A stretch of 64,000 bases of DNA from Candidatus Borkfalkia stercoripullorum (GTDB taxonomy: Bacteria; Bacillota; Clostridia; Christensenellales; Borkfalkiaceae), in NCBI GenBank assembly GCA_019119395.1, contig DWXC01000028.1, forward strand, positions 1-64,000. Direction: 5' to 3'. Position numbers and translations under genes: made by a program. The notes below the pieces were generated by a model that saw only the letters and a program-made list of their open reading frames with translations, had not been told where the DNA came from and did not search any database. Below are positions 17,103-27,825 of this stretch, one piece after another. Position 1 is the first letter of the stretch. Every line of letters begins with the position of its first letter.

Positions 17103-18743
17103 ATGAAGAAAGGCTTGGTAAAAGTTGCGTCGGTTTTATGCGCCGCAACTTTGGGCATGGGGCTTGCCGGCTGCGGCCTTAAGGCTCCCGAAGTCAAGGT
17201 GGAAGAGGGGACTGTCCGCATAGTCGTGCTCGACCGCGGGTACGGCAAACAGTTTGCTTACGATCTTGCGGAAGCGTTCAGCGCAAAATCGGCCGAAACG
17301 GGCTACAAAGCGCAGGTAACGTTCGATCCGACCGATACCGCCGCGATCAAGAACATGATGGAAATGGGGATAGATAACGAAGGCGACGTGTTTTTCTCGG
17401 AATCGTCGCCGGTATTCGAGTGGCTCGCCCGCAAGAATACTTTCGTGCCCGGTTATGACTATGGTCTCGCCGATATGGAGGACATTCTCGACGCTCCGGC
17501 AGACCCCGCTTACAAAGAGGTGCAGGAGAACCCTGACCTGACCAACCGCGACATCATCAACGCGTCCGTTCTCGATCAGCTCACCCTCGACGAAAACGGC
17601 AAAGTTTATGCCCTTCCGTGGACGACGGACATCACGGGCATCTATTACAACCACAAGGTTTTGACCGAACTCAACGAGGGGCTTTCCGATGCGGAAAAGA
17701 TAGAACTCCCCAAAACGACGGACGACATGTTCGACGTGATGGACAAGGTAAAAACGCTTCGCAAAGCCGATGAAGACCCGTATCCGTTCACGTTCGGCAA
17801 CCAGCACAACTATCTGGATAACTGCGCGTTCACGACATGGTGGGCGCAGTATGCCGGAGAGGATGAGTTGAATAATTTCCGCCAGGGCAAAGACGTGAAC
17901 GGCGAATATACGGCGCAGATCTTCAATACTCCCTCCAGGCTTGCCGCGCTTGAGGTCATGCGCGAGTTGGTGAATCCTGCCAACGGATATGCTGCCAGCG
18001 GCGATTACGACTTGCACGTGTTCATGTCGCAGGATCAGTTTTTCGAAGGCGAGGCGCTGTTCCACTTCAACGGCGGCTGGCTGGAAAGGGAACAGTCCGA
18101 AAAGTTTGAAACCAGCGAGTACGACGTGCGCTCTTTTAAGATGCCCGTCGTGAGTTCCATCGTCGATAAATGGCCGGAAGTGTTCACCGGAACGGATGAC
18201 GAAAAGGACGACCAGTTGAAGGCGGCGCTCGATTATATCGACGGCGAAGGCGAAAAGCCTTCTTTCCTGGAAGGGCACGACGACGTTCTCGAGAGCCTGA
18301 GGCAGGCGCGCAACACGATTTCCAGCAAAGGGGTACACATGAACACGTTCATCCCCGCCTGTGCCGAAAATCTGGATGGCGCGAAAGAATTCGTGAAATT
18401 CATGCTCAGCAAGGAAGGTCAGGAGATCATGATGAAAGGTTCGTGGGGGAATCTCTGCGGATTGGTCATCGATCCCACGCAGCTCGACTGTTATGCCACG
18501 GCGACCGAAACGCAGAAATCCAGGCTCGACGTATATTGCGATTCCGAAGTGGTGTTTGGCTTCGCCAAAAAGTATCCGATGGAGTATTTGAGCGGGCTTG
18601 TCCCTTATCGTGACGGTGCCAGCCCTCAAAAAACGTTTGCGACCACAAGCCCGGCTTCCGCGGCAGATTATCAGAAAGATGAGGTCTCGGATTATACGCT
18701 CAGATGGAATGCCATGCTGTCTCAGGCAGGCATCAAAAAATAA
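17103..18743 (+). CDS. Extracellular solute-binding lipoprotein (family 1)
   Basis: MKKGLVKVASVLCAATLGMGLAGCG lipobox; YALPWTTDITGIYYNHKV. Confidence 0.9.
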   Translation: MKKGLVKVASVLCAATLGMGLAGCGLKAPEVKVEEGTVRIVVLDRGYGKQFAYDLAEAFSAKSAETGYKAQVTFDPTDTAAIKNMMEMGIDNEGDVFFSESSPVFEWLARKNTFVPGYDYGLADMEDILDAPADPAYKEVQENPDLTNRDIINASVLDQLTLDENGKVYALPWTTDITGIYYNHKVLTELNEGLSDAEKIELPKTTDDMFDVMDKVKTLRKADEDPYPFTFGNQHNYLDNCAFTTWWAQYAGEDELNNFRQGKDVNGEYTAQIFNTPSRLAALEVMRELVNPANGYAASGDYDLHVFMSQDQFFEGEALFHFNGGWLEREQSEKFETSEYDVRSFKMPVVSSIVDKWPEVFTGTDDEKDDQLKAALDYIDGEGEKPSFLEGHDDVLESLRQARNTISSKGVHMNTFIPACAENLDGAKEFVKFMLSKEGQEIMMKGSWGNLCGLVIDPTQLDCYATATETQKSRLDVYCDSEVVFGFAKKYPMEYLSGLVPYRDGASPQKTFATTSPASAADYQKDEVSDYTLRWNAMLSQAGIKK

Positions 18744-18767
18744 ATCTGAAAAAGGAGATAGGGAAAA

Positions 18768-21716
18768 ATGAAGCGATGGACTAAAATCCTGCTGTTGGCC
18801 GTTTTTTCGGCCGTGCTGTTCGGGTCGGTCTTTTATTTGTCGGCATGCGGCGACAAAACATCGGCCGATGCGAGCGAAGTGATCGCCGCGATCGACGAAC
18901 TGCCTTCGGTCGAAGAGATCTCTCTGACGGACAGGCGCGCGGTTCAGGACGCGCGCAGCGATTACAACGCGTTGAAAAATGCTGATAAAGAACAGGTCAC
19001 GAATCTTGACAAACTCGCCGCGCTGGAAGAGCAGATCAAGACCTTGCTGGCCATCGACGGATTGACGATCAGCCTTGAATCCGAAGCCGCCATGCTGGTC
19101 AGCGAAACCTATACGCCCGAAATTGCGGGGTATGCGTATAACAATATCGAAACGACGGTCGTATACGCGATAAAGGACGCAGGCGAAACGGGCGCGGTTC
19201 TGAGCAACGGTACGATCACCGCTACGGACACTGGCGTTTTCACGCTGAGCGCTACGATCTCTTACAAAAACTGCAACATCACCAAGACGTTTGAAGATGA
19301 CATCGAAGTGGGCGTCGCCGTTACGGGAACGGTGTCGTATGCCGCAGGTCTCAACGCGGGCAACGACTATACGGGCGTGACGGTCACGATCGGAAATTAT
19401 ACCGTCGACGTCGAATCCGACGGTTCGTTCACGTCGGTCGCCCGTTACGGAGAGGTCGAAGTGAGCGTCGAGAGCGATCTTTATGTGGCGGAATCCAAAA
19501 CCGTTACCGTAAGCGAGGGGAATACCGATCTCGGCAATTTCGAACTCGCGATGTATAAAGTGGAAAACGCCGCGGGCATGGGCTTCCTCGGTTATGATTT
19601 TGAGAACAATACTTACAGAACGTCGATACGCGGTCAATTCAACGCGGTGTTCAGCGGATTAAAAGTACCCGCCGGCGAAGAATTTATGTTCTCCATCGAG
19701 ATCGCCGAAACGAACGGGGAATCCGGCCAGCGTTACGGCGCTTCGTTCAACGGCATCGGGTTGCTGCTCTTTACCGCCGACAATTACTCGAGATTCCAGT
19801 ATTTCAACCCGGTTACGAGCTATACCGATGCGGACAACGCGCACACGGACAGCCTTGACCCCAGCGGCGGTACGTTTGTGACCAGCCCCCGTCCCATGAA
19901 ACTTATTTACTACCGTGTGAAGGACGGCGATACTTTCCGCTGGTTTACGGCGATCGAAGTTGACGGCAACTTCTATATTGCCGAGGTCGACACCGCAGGG
20001 AGCGGCGCCAAACTCGGCGGCAAGGCTACGATGGCGACGCTCGACGCGGAGGAGATCTCTATCGGCGTCGGCGGGCCCGATTTGGACGACGGGCAGACCA
20101 CTTCCTGGAAAAACCCGACGCTCGTTATCGGGGAGGACGCCGTTGCGGATCTTACTTATTCTGCGCTCGTGAATCTGGTCAAAGACGACGGCGATACGGA
20201 TAGCACCGCGGTGGTTTCGAAACCGGATTTCGTTTACGGCGACGAAGTGACGCTTACGATCACGCCCAAGGCATCGGCAGACGGGGTCGTTTACGGCATC
20301 ACCGAAGCCAAGATGAACGGCCAGGACATTCTGGCGGAACTGCACAACGATCAGGCGGGAAATTATACCTACACGATCAACTCTAAAGCTGAATACCCCG
20401 ACAACAAGATCACGTTCGATATCAAAATCGAAGCGCTTGCGTCCAATCCCAAGCCGGTGATCAACGGCCCGGCAAAGGCCGCCTTTACCGCAGACGGTAA
20501 AGCGCATTCGGTCAAGTTCAATATTACGGGATTCGGGCAGGTCGAAGTCACGGCCGCATCGAACGACGGCGCGGCGGACTACGTGAGCTGGAACAGCGAG
20601 AGCGGTTCCCTGGATATCGCCGAGGGGCTGCCGAAGGGAACGTATTCCGTCACGATCACGGCGGATAACGGTTCGACGGACGGCAACGCCACGCACACGC
20701 TTGCGATTTATGTGGATACGCCTTATATGGACGACTCTCTCGAAGCCGATGAGTTGGGCGTGTTCGATACGGAAGAATATCTGCAGAACGCTGCAAACGA
20801 CAAATCATGGAACGATTTCCCCGTCACCGCGGAATTGGTGGACGATGCGAAAGCCAACGACGGCAAAGCCCTGAAAGTGGCCAGTGCGAGCGAAGGAGTG
20901 AATAACTACGTCATCCTCTATTTTGCGAGGCAGGACGTTCTGCGTTCGCAGGTCAAGAGCGTTTCCGTCAGGCTGCGCGGCGAAAACCTGAATCCGGCGG
21001 GGCAGAACGCGATATGGATCAGGTACGGCGAAAACCCTCAGCAGGTCTATCCCGCAGCCACTTTTGTCAGCGGCGAGTACGTCACGATCACGATAGACAA
21101 TCTTGCCGTGCTCAACGCCATGGCGACGGACGGCTACATGACGAAAATGTTTATACATTTTGCGGGCCCCAATAAAACGGGGACGCCCGCCATTTACGTC
21201 GACGAGATCACGTTTGCGGGCGGCCTCTATACGGACGATTCCCTCGAAGGCACGAACGATCTGATCGATTTCAATGCAGACAGTCTTGCGAACGTCGTGA
21301 ACGCGGGCCATTGGAACAGCAATATCTTTGCCGTAAGCAGCGAAATTTATGACGACAGCGCGAACGGGAATGATTCCGTGCTGAAAGTCACCCAGACCGT
21401 CAAGGATCACGGTTTTGTGCAGATCTATTTCTCGCAGAGCGGCGTGCTGCGTGAAGAAGTTGCGAGCGTCCAGATCACGCTGCGCGGCGTAAACATCACG
21501 GGCGTCAACGTCCGTACGACCGAAGCGAACAACGTCAAGTATACGGAGGCGAATGACGCCGAAGGTTATGTGACGATCACCGTTGAGGATGCCGCCGCGT
21601 TGAACAATATGGCGTCGAACGGTGTGATGACGGCGCTCGGCCTGCATTTCACGGGCACGGATGCGGAACTCTATATCAGCGATATTTCGTATACGCCCGT
21701 TTCCGCCGCCGAATAA
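18768..21716 (+). CDS. Large multidomain surface lipoprotein, likely carbohydrate binding
   Basis: Lipobox YLSACG; repeated C-terminal modules beginning YMDDSLE / YTDDSLE. Confidence 0.65.
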   Translation: MKRWTKILLLAVFSAVLFGSVFYLSACGDKTSADASEVIAAIDELPSVEEISLTDRRAVQDARSDYNALKNADKEQVTNLDKLAALEEQIKTLLAIDGLTISLESEAAMLVSETYTPEIAGYAYNNIETTVVYAIKDAGETGAVLSNGTITATDTGVFTLSATISYKNCNITKTFEDDIEVGVAVTGTVSYAAGLNAGNDYTGVTVTIGNYTVDVESDGSFTSVARYGEVEVSVESDLYVAESKTVTVSEGNTDLGNFELAMYKVENAAGMGFLGYDFENNTYRTSIRGQFNAVFSGLKVPAGEEFMFSIEIAETNGESGQRYGASFNGIGLLLFTADNYSRFQYFNPVTSYTDADNAHTDSLDPSGGTFVTSPRPMKLIYYRVKDGDTFRWFTAIEVDGNFYIAEVDTAGSGAKLGGKATMATLDAEEISIGVGGPDLDDGQTTSWKNPTLVIGEDAVADLTYSALVNLVKDDGDTDSTAVVSKPDFVYGDEVTLTITPKASADGVVYGITEAKMNGQDILAELHNDQAGNYTYTINSKAEYPDNKITFDIKIEALASNPKPVINGPAKAAFTADGKAHSVKFNITGFGQVEVTAASNDGAADYVSWNSESGSLDIAEGLPKGTYSVTITADNGSTDGNATHTLAIYVDTPYMDDSLEADELGVFDTEEYLQNAANDKSWNDFPVTAELVDDAKANDGKALKVASASEGVNNYVILYFARQDVLRSQVKSVSVRLRGENLNPAGQNAIWIRYGENPQQVYPAATFVSGEYVTITIDNLAVLNAMATDGYMTKMFIHFAGPNKTGTPAIYVDEITFAGGLYTDDSLEGTNDLIDFNADSLANVVNAGHWNSNIFAVSSEIYDDSANGNDSVLKVTQTVKDHGFVQIYFSQSGVLREEVASVQITLRGVNITGVNVRTTEANNVKYTEANDAEGYVTITVEDAAALNNMASNGVMTALGLHFTGTDAELYISDISYTPVSAAE

Positions 21717-21828
21717 GGCGACCTTAAAAACGGTACAGGAACAATGGAGAAAGCCTCGGAGAGCGATTTTCGAGGCTTTCATACCACAGGCGGCAGTTTG
21801 AATTTGTTTTAACCACAGGAGAGTTTAC

Positions 21829-24800
21829 GTGTTGAAAGGACTTAAAGTCGACAAAAAATCGTTTGCGAACCCTCCGTCGGAATACCGCGGAGCGCCGTTT
21901 TGGGCATGGAACGGGAAACTGAAAAAGGAAGAACTTCTGCGGCAGATCCGCATTTTCAAAGATATGGGTATGGGCGGCTTTTTCATGCACTCGCGCGCGG
22001 GGCTGCAGACCGAGTATCTGGGCGAAGAGTGGATGGAACTGATAAGGGTTTGCGCGGAAGAGGCCGCAAAACTCGGCATGAAGGCTTATCTTTATGACGA
22101 GGACAGGTGGCCGTCGGGCACGGCGGGCGGACTGGTCACGCAAAACCCGAAGTACAGGGAAAAATATTTTACCGCCCGAAAGATCGAAAAGGAAAAATTC
22201 TGCCTGCTCGATTACGGGCAGGAATATCTGGCGTCGTTTGCCGTAAAATTTGCGGATGCGGAAGGCGGGCGGGAAATGGCGGATTACTTCCCCGTTTGTT
22301 ATGCCGACGAGATCCCCGAAGGATATTCGGCGCTCGTTTTTACGGCGCACGAACGCCCGAAAGAGGGCTTTTTTAATGGGGCGACGGACGTAGACCGATT
22401 AAACCGGGAAGCGACGGACGAATTTATCCGCATCACGCACGAAAAATATAAAGCGGCGGTCGGCGACATGTTCGGCAAAGAGATCCTGGGCATTTTTGAG
22501 GACGAGCCGCACCGCGGATTCGTATTCGGCGGCCCGGATTCCGACAGAATGCCGTATACGTATACGCTTTTCGAAACTTTTGAAAAATATACGGGTTACA
22601 GCCTGAAAAGCCGTTTGCCCGAACTTATCTATAAAAAACAGGGGGCATCGTTCAATAAGACCGCTTACGACTATATCGACGTCCTTGACAGGATGTTTAT
22701 AGAAAATTTCGCAAAGCCGTATCATGACTGGTGCCGCAAAAACAAACTGGTGCTGACGGGGCACATCTGGCAGGAAAACAATCTTGTTTCGCAGACCAGG
22801 CTGACGGGGTCGGCGCAGCGGTTTTACGAATTTATGGACTATCCCGGCGTGGACGTGCTGAACAACGCGCTCGACAATTTCTGGATCGTCAAACAATGCT
22901 ATTCGGTCGCAAAACAGCTCAAAAAGCCGTTCGTGTTGAGCGAACTGTACGGCTGTTCCGGCTGGCAGACGCGCTTCGAGGATTATAAACGGATCGGCGA
23001 CTGGCAGGCCGTATTGGGCGTGAATCTGCGCTGCCACCATTTGTCGTGGTATACGATGGAAGGGGAGGCCAAGCGCGATTATCCCGCCAGTATTTTTTAC
23101 CAGTCGGCGTGGTGCGGCAAATTTCAGTACGTCGAAGATTATTTTTCGCGGCTGAATTGCGTGTTGAGCGCGGGGAAACCGACGACGGACGTCGCCGTGA
23201 TCAATCCCGTAGAGAGCGCCTGGGGCATGGTCAGGGCGAATTGTTTCGACGGCTATACCGCAACGTACCCCGATATGCGGGAACTGGAACAGGATTTTGC
23301 CGATACTTTCCATGCTCTGTCCGACGGCGGCGTCGACTTCGACTATGTGGACGAAGAGATTTTGGCCCGCCACGGAAAAGTGACGGGGAAGCTGCTGAAA
23401 GTAGGCGCGGCGTCCTATTCCGCCGTGATCGTTTCGGGCCTTGTCACGATCAGAAGATCCACGCTGGACTTTTTGGAACGGTTTGCGGCGGCGGGCGGCA
23501 AGGTCATCGTTTATAAACTTCCGAAACATATCGGGGGCATCCCCGCGGAAATCGACGGCACGAACTTCATCGTGGTGGAGGACATCGCTTCCGCGGTACG
23601 CGAGGCCGAAAAATTTACCGCGGTCAGGGTCAGCCATCCGAAGGGCGTCATGGCGCACGTCCGAAAAGTCGGGGCAGACTATTTCGCCGCCCTCGTCAAT
23701 ACGTCGGGGGAGGAGTGCCCCGAACCCGTCGAAATACGTTTCAATCTTCCCCGCAACGCCGAAGAATGGTGCCTCAGGGACGGAAGCGTGACGGGATGCG
23801 ATCATAAAAAAGACGGTGCGGGCGTGACGATCAGAACCTCGCTCGATCGGTACGGCGAACGCCTTTTCAGGCTTACCGAAGGCGCGGTCGTTCCGCAAAC
23901 GGCCGGAAAACCGACGGCGGGGCGGAAACTTCCCTCGTCCATGGCCTATGAATTGAGCGAGCCGAACGTTCTCGTCCTCGATATCGCAAAATATTACGTC
24001 GACGGCGCGTATGCGGGCGAAAACGAGATCTTGAAGATCGACAGGGCGCTGCGCGACAAATTCGGGCTCGAATACCGCGGCGGCGCAATGATACAGCCCT
24101 GGTTCAAGGAAAAATACTTCGGCGCGGCGACGGAAAAAACCGTATGCAGGCTGACTCTGGAATTTGAGGCGAACGTGCGCGATCTGCCCGAAGGCGATGT
24201 GATGCTCGCCATGGAGACCCCCGACAAATTTGAAGTGAAACTCAACGGCGTCGCCGTCGACAGGCGAACATGCGGAAATTATGTCGACAACTCCGTCTTT
24301 TGCATCCGTCTGCCGCACGGCGCGCTGCACGAGGGGCGGAACACGCTGCGCCTGGACTGCGATTACTCCGACGGACTGAACCTGGAAGCCGTTTACCTGC
24401 TGGGGGATTTCGGCGTAAGCGTAAAAGGACACGAATGCACGTTGACGGGGCTGCCCGGGGAATTGGATTCGCGCCCGCTTTACGAACAGGGCCTCCCTTT
24501 CTACGGCGACAAGATCAAATTGTTTACGGGTATCGCCGGCGGCGTGTGCAAACTGAAATTCCCGCAGATACGCGGCGCTTATTGCGAGGCCGATTTCGGG
24601 AAAGAAAAGGAGATCGTGGCGTTCGCGCCTTACGAGACGAAAACTCGTGAGGTGACCGGCGCGCTGACCTTTGCGCTGTGCCTGACGCGCCGCAATACGT
24701 TCGGCCCTCTGCATTACGTCAATACGGACGGAAATAAGTGGTACGGGCCGCGCGAATTCGTCACGGAAGGACAGAAATTTACTTTGGATTACGTTTTTGA

Positions 24801-24843
24801 CGACCAGGGTATCGACATTCCGACGGTATTTTTTGAAGAATGA
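21829..24843 (+). CDS. GH106-like (alpha-L-rhamnosidase-type) glycoside hydrolase
   Basis: PPSEYRGAPFWAWNGKLKKEELLRQIRIFKDMGMGGFFMHSRAGLQTEYLGEEW ... YDEDRWPSGTAGG. Confidence 0.75.
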   Translation: MLKGLKVDKKSFANPPSEYRGAPFWAWNGKLKKEELLRQIRIFKDMGMGGFFMHSRAGLQTEYLGEEWMELIRVCAEEAAKLGMKAYLYDEDRWPSGTAGGLVTQNPKYREKYFTARKIEKEKFCLLDYGQEYLASFAVKFADAEGGREMADYFPVCYADEIPEGYSALVFTAHERPKEGFFNGATDVDRLNREATDEFIRITHEKYKAAVGDMFGKEILGIFEDEPHRGFVFGGPDSDRMPYTYTLFETFEKYTGYSLKSRLPELIYKKQGASFNKTAYDYIDVLDRMFIENFAKPYHDWCRKNKLVLTGHIWQENNLVSQTRLTGSAQRFYEFMDYPGVDVLNNALDNFWIVKQCYSVAKQLKKPFVLSELYGCSGWQTRFEDYKRIGDWQAVLGVNLRCHHLSWYTMEGEAKRDYPASIFYQSAWCGKFQYVEDYFSRLNCVLSAGKPTTDVAVINPVESAWGMVRANCFDGYTATYPDMRELEQDFADTFHALSDGGVDFDYVDEEILARHGKVTGKLLKVGAASYSAVIVSGLVTIRRSTLDFLERFAAAGGKVIVYKLPKHIGGIPAEIDGTNFIVVEDIASAVREAEKFTAVRVSHPKGVMAHVRKVGADYFAALVNTSGEECPEPVEIRFNLPRNAEEWCLRDGSVTGCDHKKDGAGVTIRTSLDRYGERLFRLTEGAVVPQTAGKPTAGRKLPSSMAYELSEPNVLVLDIAKYYVDGAYAGENEILKIDRALRDKFGLEYRGGAMIQPWFKEKYFGAATEKTVCRLTLEFEANVRDLPEGDVMLAMETPDKFEVKLNGVAVDRRTCGNYVDNSVFCIRLPHGALHEGRNTLRLDCDYSDGLNLEAVYLLGDFGVSVKGHECTLTGLPGELDSRPLYEQGLPFYGDKIKLFTGIAGGVCKLKFPQIRGAYCEADFGKEKEIVAFAPYETKTREVTGALTFALCLTRRNTFGPLHYVNTDGNKWYGPREFVTEGQKFTLDYVFDDQGIDIPTVFFEE

Positions 24844-24889
24844 ACGGCGTCGGACGGTTGACCGGGATCGGGATTTTGAGGGATTTGCC

Positions 24890-25714
24890 ATGAAGATAAA
24901 ATTTTACGGGACGGCGGCGGTAGACGGAGTCCCCGCATTGTTTTGCAAATGCAGGGTGTGCGAAAAGACGCGGGCGGACGGCGGAAGGAACATCCGCACC
25001 CGCAGCCAGGCGTGCATCGACGATACGCTTTTGATCGATCTTCCGCCGGATACGTACACGCACGCAGTTTTCGGCGGGCTGCCGTTGCAGGATATCGAGC
25101 ATTGCCTGATAACGCATTCGCATTACGACCATTTCGTCCCCGAAGAACTCGATATCCGTACGGCATACTGCGTGGCGGAAGTCACGCACGGGTTTACCGT
25201 ATACGGCACGGAAAAAGTCATGGAAGCGTTGGGCGGGCGCGTGCGCGACGAAAAATTTACGGAAAGGGTCGGGTTTGCACTCATCGAGCCGTTCAAACCC
25301 TTTACCGCGGCGGGGTACAAGATCACGCCGCTTGCCGCCGACCACGACGCGGCCAGCGGGCCTGTCATCTTTTTGATCGAAAAGGACGGAAAAACCATCC
25401 TGTACGGCAACGATACCGGGTATTTCCCCGAAGACACGTGGCGGTATTTCGAAACGGCGCGCCCGAAGTTGGATATGGCGGTTTTCGATTGCACTTTCGG
25501 GAACAGGCCGGGTATGCGCAGGAATCACATGAATATACAGACGGTTATCGAAGTCCGCGAAAGGCTGGAAAAACTCGGCTGCATAGGGCGTGAAACGAAA
25601 AATTACCTGCATCATATCTGCCACAACAGTTGGACGACTTACGATGAATTTGCCGAAATAGCCGCCCCGTACGGTTTTACCGTCACGTACGACGGCTTCG
25701 AGGCGGAGGTTTGA
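24890..25714 (+). CDS. MBL-fold metallohydrolase (PhnP-like)
   Basis: KIKFYGTAAVDGVPALFCKCRVCEKTR; THSHYDHF; LYGNDTGYFPEDTW. Confidence 0.8.
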   Translation: MKIKFYGTAAVDGVPALFCKCRVCEKTRADGGRNIRTRSQACIDDTLLIDLPPDTYTHAVFGGLPLQDIEHCLITHSHYDHFVPEELDIRTAYCVAEVTHGFTVYGTEKVMEALGGRVRDEKFTERVGFALIEPFKPFTAAGYKITPLAADHDAASGPVIFLIEKDGKTILYGNDTGYFPEDTWRYFETARPKLDMAVFDCTFGNRPGMRRNHMNIQTVIEVRERLEKLGCIGRETKNYLHHICHNSWTTYDEFAEIAAPYGFTVTYDGFEAEV

Positions 25715-25757
25715 CGAAGCGCGGCCGCAAAACGGCCGTTCGCGCGCGGTGATCGCC

Positions 25758-27017
25758 ATGGACTTGAACTTGAAAAAGAAAATCGAAAAAAATTTTGAAA
25801 GGCTGTCGGAACCGCTTTATCAGATACAGAACATCTTTCAGCGGCAAAGTTACGAGTGGTACGGCGACTGGGAGGGCAGGGCGCTGCTTTCGTTCGTCTG
25901 CCAGTTCAAACTTACGGGGAAAAAGATCCCCTGCATGGATCTGATGTTCGGGCGTCTGCCCGAAAAGACGAACGGGTATCTGTATTTCGGCAAGCCGTAT
26001 GACGGCAAGGTCGCGGACGAGCAGCAATTGTCCGGCCACAGCTGGTATTTGCGGGCATTGGTCGCCTATGCCGGGGCTTTCGGAAGCGCCGAAGCGCTGG
26101 AAATTGCCCGAAGCACGGTGGAAAATTTATATTTGCCCGTTGCGGACAAATATGAGAATTATCCCGTCGAACGTGACGGCGGACAAACGGGCGGCGTCGG
26201 AGGGAACGCTTACAAAGTTCAGGACGGCTGGAAACTTTCCACGGACGTCGGCTGCGCCTTCATGCCGATCGACGGGCTGGCACATTATTACGCCGCGACA
26301 AAAGACGAACGCGTCGCCAAACTTCTGAGAACGATGATCGGCGCTTTCATGCGGATCGATAAACCGAAGATCGGAATGCAGACGCACGCGACGCTTTCGG
26401 CCGCGCGGGGGATCCTCGAATTTTACGCCGCCACGGGCGAGGAAAAATATCTTCAATACGCGAAAGATATTTTTGCGCTGTATGTCAGCCTCGGAATGAC
26501 GCTGAACTATGAAAATTTCAATTGGTTCGGGCGGCCGGACACATGGACGGAACCGTGCGCCGTCGTGGATTCCATGATCGTCGCGCTGAAACTGTTCCGC
26601 CTGACAGGTGAATCCGGTTACGGAACGTTGGCCCGCAGGATATGGTTCAACGGCTTGCAGTTTTGCCAGCGCTTCAACGGCGGGGCGGGAACGAATTCCT
26701 GTGTGACGGCGGAAAACCCCGTGCTTAAAATCAATTCTTACGAAGCGCCGTTCTGCTGCACGATGCGCTATGCGGAAGGATTGCTCTATGCGGCGGAAAA
26801 CAGTCCGCTGCTCATGCGGGACGACGGCGGCGAAATTTCGAAAGACCGGTACGGCCGCATTTTCATGGGAGACAAACTGCTCGCGGAGGATTTGAGCGGG
26901 CAGACAGAGGGAGAGCGTTATACCGCTTTCGGGAAAACTCTGGTCAGGATACCGTCTTTGACGGAGTATCCCCGTGCAACGGCCGAAAACATTAGACTGA
27001 AAATCATTTTTGACTGA
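25758..27017 (+). CDS. Putative alpha/alpha-barrel glycoside hydrolase (GH127/beta-L-arabinofuranosidase-like)
   Basis: Helical-repeat protein with YEAPFCCTMRYAEGLLYAAENSPLLM. Confidence 0.5.
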   Translation: MDLNLKKKIEKNFERLSEPLYQIQNIFQRQSYEWYGDWEGRALLSFVCQFKLTGKKIPCMDLMFGRLPEKTNGYLYFGKPYDGKVADEQQLSGHSWYLRALVAYAGAFGSAEALEIARSTVENLYLPVADKYENYPVERDGGQTGGVGGNAYKVQDGWKLSTDVGCAFMPIDGLAHYYAATKDERVAKLLRTMIGAFMRIDKPKIGMQTHATLSAARGILEFYAATGEEKYLQYAKDIFALYVSLGMTLNYENFNWFGRPDTWTEPCAVVDSMIVALKLFRLTGESGYGTLARRIWFNGLQFCQRFNGGAGTNSCVTAENPVLKINSYEAPFCCTMRYAEGLLYAAENSPLLMRDDGGEISKDRYGRIFMGDKLLAEDLSGQTEGERYTAFGKTLVRIPSLTEYPRATAENIRLKIIFD

Positions 27018-27047
27018 ATGTAACGACAACGAACAGGAGCAAACCGA

Positions 27048-27818
27048 ATGAATCAATATCAAAAAGTGATCGAACTCGTGCATTCCGCAAAGAAAATCAT
27101 ATTCGATTCGTCTTTAAGAGCGGATGTGCGGAAAATAGGAAACTCGGATTATGTCACGGCCGTGGATACCGCCGTCAGCGAATATTTGAAGAACGGTCTG
27201 AAAGAATTGTATCCCGATTTCGGGTTTACGAGCGAAGAAGAGACGTGCGTCCGATGCGGAGAGAAGCGCTGGATCTTGGATCCGATCGACGGGACGACGA
27301 ATTTGGTTTTCGATTATCATTTGAGTTCGGTGTCACTGGGCTTGCTTTGGAACGGGAAAGTCGTATTCGGAGTGGTGTACAATCCGTTTACCGAAGAAAC
27401 GTTTTCGGCGGAACTGGGAAAAGGCGCGTTCCTGAACGGAGAGAGGATCTTCGTCCGCAACCGCGCGATCGCCGACAGCCTCATCGAATTCGGATTCGGC
27501 GCCAGGAGGAAAAACGAATCAAAAAAAACATTTGAGACCGCGCGGGAAATTTTCACGGACTGCCTGGATATCCGGCACATATGTTCCTCGGCGCTTTCCG
27601 TCTGCTATATCGCCGCGGGGAGATCCGACGGTTTTTTGGAAAAACTGCTCAAGCCTTGGGATTATGCCGCGGCGTCGCTGATCCTGACGGAAGCCGGGGG
27701 CGTTATCTCCGATTGGGAAGGAAGATCGCTTCAGTTCGACGAGCCGTCCGCAGTGCTTGCGGCGACCCGCAACAGTTACGGATATTTATTGAAAAAGGTA
27801 TCTTCGGTCGGAGCGTGA
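27048..27818 (+). CDS. Inositol monophosphatase family protein
   Basis: DYVTAVDTAVSEYLKNGL, SEEE, WILDPIDGTTNLVFDYHLSSVSLGL, KPWDYAAASLILTEAGG. Confidence 0.92.
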   Translation: MNQYQKVIELVHSAKKIIFDSSLRADVRKIGNSDYVTAVDTAVSEYLKNGLKELYPDFGFTSEEETCVRCGEKRWILDPIDGTTNLVFDYHLSSVSLGLLWNGKVVFGVVYNPFTEETFSAELGKGAFLNGERIFVRNRAIADSLIEFGFGARRKNESKKTFETAREIFTDCLDIRHICSSALSVCYIAAGRSDGFLEKLLKPWDYAAASLILTEAGGVISDWEGRSLQFDEPSAVLAATRNSYGYLLKKVSSVGA

Positions 27819-27825
27819 CGGCGGT

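Noticed and set aside
13667-17248. Chain of long minus-strand ORFs opposite the lipoprotein and permease genes
   Set aside because: Shadow ORFs; plus-strand products have signal peptides, TM helices and EAA loops.
17136-19637. 833-aa minus-strand ORF antisense to the solute-binding and surface lipoprotein genes
   Set aside because: Shadow ORF of GC-biased third positions; composition is R/H/V-rich with no recognisable motif, while the plus strand carries signal peptides and clear families.
22399-24891. 830-aa minus-strand ORF opposite the GH106-like gene
   Set aside because: Antisense shadow of a strongly supported CDS.
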